From Azospirillum thiophilum (lineage in GTDB: Bacteria; Pseudomonadota; Alphaproteobacteria; Azospirillales; Azospirillaceae): a DNA stretch of 64,000 nt. Where the stretch lies: assembly GCF_001305595.1 (NCBI RefSeq), contig NZ_CP012402.1:1075001-1139000 (forward strand), read 5' to 3'. The stretch's first letter is position 1; every line of letters starts with the position of its first letter. The notes under the pieces were generated by a model. The model saw only the letters and a list, made by a program, of their open reading frames with translations, had not been told where the DNA came from and made no database searches. This document shows, one piece after another, positions 61,501 through 64,000 of this stretch. The position numbers and the translations under genes are program-made.

Positions 61501-64000
61501 GCCCCGCCGGCCAGCGTGTCGTTGCCGGCACGGCCATAGATGGTGTCGGCACCATCGCCGCCCTCGATGCTGTCATCGCCATCCTCGCCGTCGATGCTGT
61601 CGTTGCCGCCACCGCCCGACAGGCTGTCATCGCCGGTGCCGCCGAACAGGATGTCGGAGCCACCGCCGCCCAGAATGGTGTCGTTGCCGTCACTGCCATG
61701 GATCACGTCACTCGCGCCATCGGTGCCGGGATCGTCGCGCCCATCGATCAGATCGTCGCCCGTACCGCCGTCGATCGAATCCGATCCGGTTCCGCCGATC
61801 AGCGTATCATTGCCGGTATAACCGAGGATCGTGTCATTACCGCCCGTCCCCTCGATCCGGTCGCCGACATTGTAGCCCTGCAGATACTCCGCTGCCGCCA
61901 CGCCCACCGTTTCCAGCACGATGTCGGTGCGGGTCAGATCGAATCCGGTGCCATCGGCGAAGGCCAGCCGTTCGACGAAGGAGGGTCCATCGCCAGCGCC
62001 GCTGAACCGGCCGGTGACGACGATCTCGTCGGTCGACCGGCCACGGAAGCGGATGTGGAGGTCGTTGCCGAAGCGGGCGAAATAGAGATCGCCGCGCTCG
62101 ATGCCGGGTCCGAACTCGATGCGGTCGAGGCCGGCGCTGTCCAGGATGAAGTCGCGCCCATCGCCGATGCGATAGACATAGACGTCGTTGCCGGCCCCGC
62201 CATCAAGCGTGTCGTTGCCAATGCCACCGATCAGCGTGTCGTTGCCGCCACCGCCACTCAGCCGGTCGTCGCCGTCCTGGCCCAGCAGCAGGTCGTCGGT
62301 CGCCGTTCCGGTCAGCAGATCGCCGCCGGTGCCGCCCAGCATCGCCAGTTCACCCAGCGGCATGGTGGTGCCGTCGGCGAAGGTCAGCCCGGCCAGCCCG
62401 CTGGTGCCGTCGCTCGCCGAGAAATGGTTGACGATGCGGATCTGCCGGCCGGTGGCACGGACCTGGACGATCAGGTCGCCGCCCGAGCGCGACACCACCA
62501 CGTCCTTCCAGTCGATCCCGTCGGGCAGGCCCACCGTGTCGCCGCTGCCGGGGAACACGATCAGGTCGGTGTCGATGCTGCTGAACCGGAAGACCGACGG
62601 GCCGTCGCCGCCGATGAAGACGTTGCCGGCCCCCAGATTCCACGGCGCGCCGGTCGGGAAGGCCACCTGGTCGAGGTGGAACTGGAAATGATTGACCACC
62701 AGCACGTTGATTGTGCCGTCGGCCGAGACGATGCGCAGATCGTCGTGCTCGCGCACGAGGCGCAGGTTGGCCGGCGGGATGCCGGCGCCGAAGACCAGCC
62801 GGTTGTCCTCGCCCGACGGGTGGATCGTCATCGGGCCGCTGCCGGAGCCGACGCTGTAGCTGTTGTTGCCACGGCTGCCGATCAGGATGCCGTTGCCGGC
62901 GACCGACCAGGTCTGGCCGTCGCCATAGCTGACGGTGGACAGGCCGGAACCGCTGCCTGCCAGCCCGGTTGGGCCGAAATGGTTGACAACCCTCAGATCG
63001 ACGCTGCCGTCGTCGGTGAAGATGTGCAGATTGACGCCGTCGCGCTCCATCCGCACCAGCGCCGGGTCGATGCCGGGGCCGAAGGTCAGCCTGTCGCTGC
63101 CGCCGCCGGGGAAGAGATAGCGGTGGCCCTGGCCGGGAAGCACGGTGAAGTCGTCGGTTCCCTGCTGGCCGAACATCACGCTGTCGCCCTGCAGGTTCAA
63201 CGTCACCCCGCCGGAGAAGGTGACGGCGTCCAGCCCGCGCGCCAGCCCGTCGGTGGGTGCCGTGAAGTGGTTGACCACACGCACGACCCGACCGCTGCCG
63301 ACGAAGGCGACGACCAAGTCGACGCCGTCCTGGCGCAGGGTGACGTCGCCGGGCGATACGTCGGGGCCGAAGACGATCTGGCTGCCGCCACCGCCGGCAT
63401 GGACGATCTGAGTGGCCGGGCCGGTCTTGCCGATGGTGAAGCGGTCGCCACCGCCGCCACCGATCAGCGTGTAGGGCGACGACAGGTCGAAATTCCGCCC
63501 ATCGGCAAACTCCAGCAGCCCGACGCCGCCGAAGTAATTGAGGACCGTCACCACCTGATGGGTGCGGTCGATGAAGACCTGCAGGTCCGACCCGGTGCGG
63601 ATCAGCCGCACCTCGGTGCTGTCGATGTCGTCGAAGACCACGCGGTCGCCGCCCTCGGCATAGATCGTCTTCGACCCGCTGTTCTCGCCGACCAGGAAGA
63701 CGGTTCCGCCCTGGCCGCCGATGAGCAGGCCGTCGCCGGTCAAGGGCAGTTCGGAGCCGTCGGGCCGGATCAGCGACTCCATCGGCGTGCCGGCGAAGTG
63801 GTTGACGATGGTCAGCGCATCCGCGGTGCCGTCGATGGTGATGCGCAGATTGTCGCCGACACGGGCAACCCGGATCTTGGATCCATCCACCGTGTCGACG
63901 AAGCGCAGGCGGTCGTCGCCGGCACTGTCGGGATAGACGATCACGTCGCCCATGCCGCGCTGGATCACGAACTCGTCATGGCCGGTGCCACCGATCAGAA
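52545..64000 (-). CDS. Giant RTX calcium-binding secreted protein, 5' end beyond window
   Basis: At least 3817 residues are visible and the frame is open across the right window edge, so the N-terminus is missing. From N to C: about six divergent beta modules ending in VVNHF-like strands; long arrays of the glycine- and aspartate-rich nonapeptide (GGxGxDxLx), which bind calcium; about ten more 60-residue modules with LYFARFGNDLYLRF and NRFNG (hemolysin-type calcium-binding related); a carbohydrate-binding-like insert; further RTX arrays; an FG-GAP repeat block; and a last RTX array with a C-terminal tail ending in TAITASWR. Such proteins leave the cell through type I secretion and act as adhesins or matrix components. 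No type I secretion gene is in the window. The large size is compatible with a BapA/LapA-like surface role; this is inference. Confidence 0.92.
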   Translation of the reverse strand, partial: LIGGTGHDEFVIQRGMGDVIVYPDSAGDDRLRFVDTVDGSKIRVARVGDNLRITIDGTADALTIVNHFAGTPMESLIRPDGSELPLTGDGLLIGGQGGTVFLVGENSGSKTIYAEGGDRVVFDDIDSTEVRLIRTGSDLQVFIDRTHQVVTVLNYFGGVGLLEFADGRNFDLSSPYTLIGGGGGDRFTIGKTGPATQIVHAGGGGSQIVFGPDVSPGDVTLRQDGVDLVVAFVGSGRVVRVVNHFTAPTDGLARGLDAVTFSGGVTLNLQGDSVMFGQQGTDDFTVLPGQGHRYLFPGGGSDRLTFGPGIDPALVRMERDGVNLHIFTDDGSVDLRVVNHFGPTGLAGSGSGLSTVSYGDGQTWSVAGNGILIGSRGNNSYSVGSGSGPMTIHPSGEDNRLVFGAGIPPANLRLVREHDDLRIVSADGTINVLVVNHFQFHLDQVAFPTGAPWNLGAGNVFIGGDGPSVFRFSSIDTDLIVFPGSGDTVGLPDGIDWKDVVVSRSGGDLIVQVRATGRQIRIVNHFSASDGTSGLAGLTFADGTTMPLGELAMLGGTGGDLLTGTATDDLLLGQDGDDRLSGGGGNDTLIGGIGNDTLDGGAGNDVYVYRIGDGRDFILDSAGLDRIEFGPGIERGDLYFARFGNDLHIRFRGRSTDEIVVTGRFSGAGDGPSFVERLAFADGTGFDLTRTDIVLETVGVAAAEYLQGYNVGDRIEGTGGNDTILGYTGNDTLIGGTGSDSIDGGTGDDLIDGRDDPGTDGASDVIHGSDGNDTILGGGGSDILFGGTGDDSLSGGGGNDSIDGEDGDDSIEGGDGADTIYGRAGNDTLAGGAGNDTLYSGGGDDLIRYGGGSDTLTNEGGADVLEMGAGITRADLHFARFGNDLYIRFRNSVEQIVLTGRFNGAGDGAIFVQKLRFADGTEFAVTAQDIALETVATDFSERLEGYNVGDIIRGQGGNDTIYGYAGDDSLDGGAGNDFLYAGGGSDSADGGDGADALYGDTGDDTLSGGTGNDSLYGEAGADFLSGGDGADFLSGGDGTDSLTGGAGADSLDGGVGNDLLEGGDGDDSMLAGDGDDTLVGGGGTDRLFTGGGNDTIRFDGGRETITNEGGFDTLVIGGGLTKPDMYYARFGKDLYLRFRNRSDEVVLTGRFNGDGDGTSYVQRVLFADGQEADLTDPALVLETVANEFNETLEGYNANDTVSGLGGTDTILGYGGDDLLDGGAGNDVLFGGAGDDRLVGGTGADRLEGGNGADTLDGGDDADLHYGGAGNDQIAGGAGTDYMEGGDGNDSLSGDAGNDTLYGDVGNDSLLGGDGDDFLQGGDGADTLEGGSGTNTILTGQGDDVIRYSGGHETITNEGGSDVLEIRTGLRREDLYFARFGNDLYLRFRNAADEIVLKNRFNGAADGASYVQRVLFADGQEVDLTDPTLKLETLAHDWSETLEGYNVGDIISALGGNDTLYGYAGDDMLDGGSGNDQLYGGTGNDTLTGAVGDDRLDGEDGNDLLQGGDGNDSLTGGAGDDTMLGGLGADQFYGGAGDDLIDNRDDAGAGASLNVAYGEAGNDTILGGDAGETFAGGDGDDRLEGNAGSDWLEGNAGNDSLQGGDGNDSLQGGDGADTLESGSGANTILTGQGDDVIRYSGGRDTITNEGGNDVLEIRTGLRREDLYFARFGNDLYLRFRNAADEIVLKNRFNGAAGGASYVQRVVFTDGQEVDLTDPTLKLETLATDGSEKLEGYNVGDLIQGLGGNDTVYGYAGADTLEGGAGNDQLFGGAGDDTLIGGIGLDLLQGGDGLDTLDGGEGDDTLYGDAGDDTLIGGAGNNTLYGGTGSNLIRFDGGQDTVYNTGGNDVIELDASFDKAKLYFSRFGNDLYVRFTGRTDQIIVKDRFNGAGDGAAYAQTLRFADGSLEDLSRKDLVIQTIGGAGSEKLEGYNVSDTLDGQAGNDTMYGYGGDDTLTGGADSDGIHGGDGADHLDGGSGNDLVYGGAGNDSVSGGSGEDRLWGDEISTTGNEAITIRVRAQTYGLLSSVLRVWLDNTVVGEATVTAVGVYNHIGYDQWQDLVFTVRDRDYAGTLRLETVATFPYSGLTFIGLFFAGAEINGIPIPGVGGAQIKFGNSSGFGVSAALPPPAVEGPIGNDSLAGDAGNDALSGGQGDDSLSGDSGNDTILGGAGNDTILGGTGSDEMHGGAGDDLIDNRDDPNAGGINDASYGGSGTDTIYGGGGTDVAYGGVGNDLIDGGGGTDYIYGEDGADSIFGGAGADYLHGQAGNDTLDGGAGNDTIDGGAGDDLIRFTAGEGIDNITGGGGADVLELGAGLNREQMYLSRIGADLHLNFRDTGDRIILAGRFNGEGDGANFVQTVRFGDGSSVDLAAQTIVMETHGQDTAEILYGYKANDSIDGAGGNDTVYGYAGDDLLTGGDGNDVLYGGTGADRLIGGAGADTLDGGEGGDSLTGGAGNDSLYGYGGNDTLSGGDGANYIDGGAGNDAILYEGGADTIVGGGGNDEQVFGEGYTLAGLRLERFGNDLHLVFDDLGKRIVIANRFKDNGEGGNYVQTLRFADDSTFDLSRTDLVILTRDSDAGHVLEGYNAGDVIRGNGGTDSISGYGGDDTLYGGAGTDALYGGDGNDLIDSRDETASGDSAYGQAGNDTLYGGSLNDALHGGDGDDLIEGNAGNDSIQGNDGRDSLSGGAGTDSLVGGADSDTLSGDDGNDYLNGEAGDDSLSGGAGTDTLYGGAGADRLSGGDDADSLFGEDGNDTLAGGAGANWIVTGAGDDLVLYQGGADTVVGGGGNDTLSIGVGYSRDDLRFERYGADLHLRFNGKSDRIVIANRFSGAGNGANYLQTLLFDDGRTVDLSDPALAIDTWDDAAARTLEGYAASDTLRGGGGNDAIYGYGGDDSLYGGAGSDLVYGGVGNDLLDSSDDEIGNDSLSGEDGDDSLRGGGGADALVGGAGNDTLDGGTGNDTLSGGDGADTLSGGAGNDTLSGGDGADTLSGGAGNDILSGDAGNDMLDGGTGNDALSGGDGTDELSGGDGNDTLNGGAGNDLLHGEAGDDSIQGGNGDDVVHGGAGNDLLQGEAGNDTIQGGAGDDVIDAGAGDDLVIYDGGRDTILGGGGNDTLLFGEGFGADQLYFARSDNNLVLQFRNRTEQVVISNRFNGVGDGSNYLQTVRFQDGTEVLLSNPALRLEAVGGEGGDTLFGYVNGDLIDGRGGNDMLFGQGGNDTLIGGTGRDELHGGASDDLLDSRADLAESGDYDVAYGEAGNDTLLGSGGNDNLSGGDGNDAIDGGDGGDILSGGADDDSLIGGAGADTLVGGTGRDLLEGGDGNDILIGDAGSGTGTYLFDAMTTVFNGAFSVTWTTQDRFPRLVGDVNGDGRADIVGFSSTSVQIALGQADGAFGPVQVAYNGGFTTGYGGWTSQNQNSRQLADVNGDGRMDIVGFANDEVLVALGKADGTFASAQMALSGNFTYNTTWTSMSQFPRLIGDVNGDGMADIVGFSSTSVVTVMGQSDGTFGVGRVAYNGSFTTGSGWPNGNDYPRLLGDVDGDGMADIVGFGADQVFVARGRADGTFAPMIVAYSDNFTKTKGGWQTQDIHPRELADVNGDGRVDIVGFATDGAYVSYGQADGTFSRIRLGISDYGYYGWSTQNTYPRQVADVDGDGRADIIGFGSNSVVVSRSVLNDDTLSGGAGDDTVAGGLGDDVYRFGRGDGRDRIVENDGDIGTDRLVFDAGIDAHQLWFSKSGSDLEVQVVGTADTVTVAGWYSGAEHHMDSIETADGTVLLDSMVDRLVQAMAGFAPPPAGTMSIDPDVYPQVETAITASWR
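52985..53985 (-). repeat. Six FG-GAP/VCBS-type repeats within the RTX protein
   Basis: Six units of about 57 codons each contain a D-V-N-G-D-G-R/M-A/M-D-I-V-G-F core followed by an ALGQADGTF-like strand; the cores fall near 53023, 53187, 53360, 53533, 53703 and 53878. Six or seven such blades would form a beta-propeller like that of integrin alpha chains, with a calcium-binding DxDGxxD loop in each. It stands between RTX arrays near the C-terminus. Confidence 0.85.
57610..57990 (-). other. Carbohydrate-binding-like domain inserted in the RTX protein
   Basis: About 125 residues free of RTX repeats interrupt the array. The segment starts EAITIRVRAQTYG and contains VLRVWLDNTVVGEATV and QWQDLVFTVRDRDYAG, resembling calcium-dependent xylan-binding modules of the CBM60/CBM36 kind. 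It could bind a polysaccharide, such as a plant or biofilm glycan. Assignment rests on pattern only. Confidence 0.5.
58791..59172 (-). repeat. Near-identical 382-base internal duplication in the RTX gene, copy 1
   Basis: This stretch matches 59664-60045 at a constant offset of 873 bases with only scattered substitutions and no indels. It encodes the module with RREDLYFARFGNDLYLRF and the following FADGQEVDLTDP. Other modules of the gene are far more diverged, so this pair is a recent duplication or was homogenised by recombination. Confidence 0.85.
59664..60045 (-). repeat. Near-identical 382-base internal duplication in the RTX gene, copy 2
   Basis: Second copy of the duplication, 873 bases from the first. 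The 491 bases between the copies are RTX nonapeptide sequence, so recombination between them would remove or add 291 codons in frame. Confidence 0.85.

Noticed and set aside
52545-64000. Regular short repeats that could suggest a CRISPR array
   Set aside because: The repeats are coding nonapeptide motifs in one continuous frame with variable sequence, not identical repeats separated by unique spacers.
1-64000. Prophage, integrative element or other horizontally acquired island
   Set aside because: No integrase, transposase, tRNA-flanked junction or direct repeat ends were found; base composition is even except in the control regions.

Overview
The window is GC-rich DNA packed with operons and matches an alphaproteobacterium, most likely Azospirillum or a close relative. 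This is inferred from base composition, the gene families present and the very large RTX protein; no rRNA or marker gene is available to confirm it. No tRNA, rRNA, insertion sequence, integrase or CRISPR array was found.

Region 1 (1-12528, + strand) is most of an aryl polyene (APE) pigment cluster. Gene order follows the published apeD-to-apeR order: acyltransferase, two acyl carrier proteins, membrane protein, AMP-ligase fused to a dehydratase, glycosyltransferase/acyltransferase, thioesterase, LolA-like carrier, MMPL exporter, lipoprotein, ketosynthase, dehydratase, ketoreductase, ketosynthase. Most junctions overlap by 4 bases, so the set looks like one translationally coupled operon whose 5' end lies outside the window.

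Region 2 (12769-18862) holds a small redox or detoxification set: a glutathione S-transferase, a PNPOx-ferredoxin reductase-ferredoxin fusion, an NTF2-like protein, a cysteine-free AhpD-like protein and a LysR regulator. A convergent MocR-type regulator follows.

Region 3 (19311-27301, + strand) is an extended Nit1C cluster: nitB-like, nitrilase, radical SAM, flavoprotein, GNAT, AIR-synthase-like, glycosyltransferase, MSMEG_0570-like and LnmK-like genes. It is preceded by an almost perfect sigma-54 promoter, which ties it to nitrogen limitation. This family of clusters has been linked to cyanide/nitrile nitrogen use and nitrogen-starvation responses, but its product is unknown.

Region 4 (27310-36858) is a seven-gene minus-strand operon for taking up and oxidising an amino-acid-like or hydroxy-acid substrate: solute-binding protein, FMN-dependent hydroxy-acid oxidase, two permeases, ATPase, 2-hydroxyacid dehydrogenase and RraA-like aldolase. 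A LysR gene diverges from it over a clear palindrome. A DadA-like flavoenzyme with its own divergent LysR gene follows.

Region 5 (36961-51819) looks like a catabolic island for an amide or ureide compound. A leftward set (isochorismatase-like hydrolase, two amidases, LysR, AtuA/DUF1446, DUF4387) and a rightward set (five-gene peptide-type ABC importer, second isochorismatase-like hydrolase, AbrB-type membrane protein, GntR regulator) diverge from one AT-rich control region. That region carries palindromes and a sigma-54-like element.

Region 6 (51860-64000, - strand) is a giant RTX protein of at least 3817 residues that runs off the window. It has about 17 calcium-binding-related modules, an FG-GAP repeat block and a carbohydrate-binding-like insert. 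A frameshifted TPR gene remnant lies immediately downstream.
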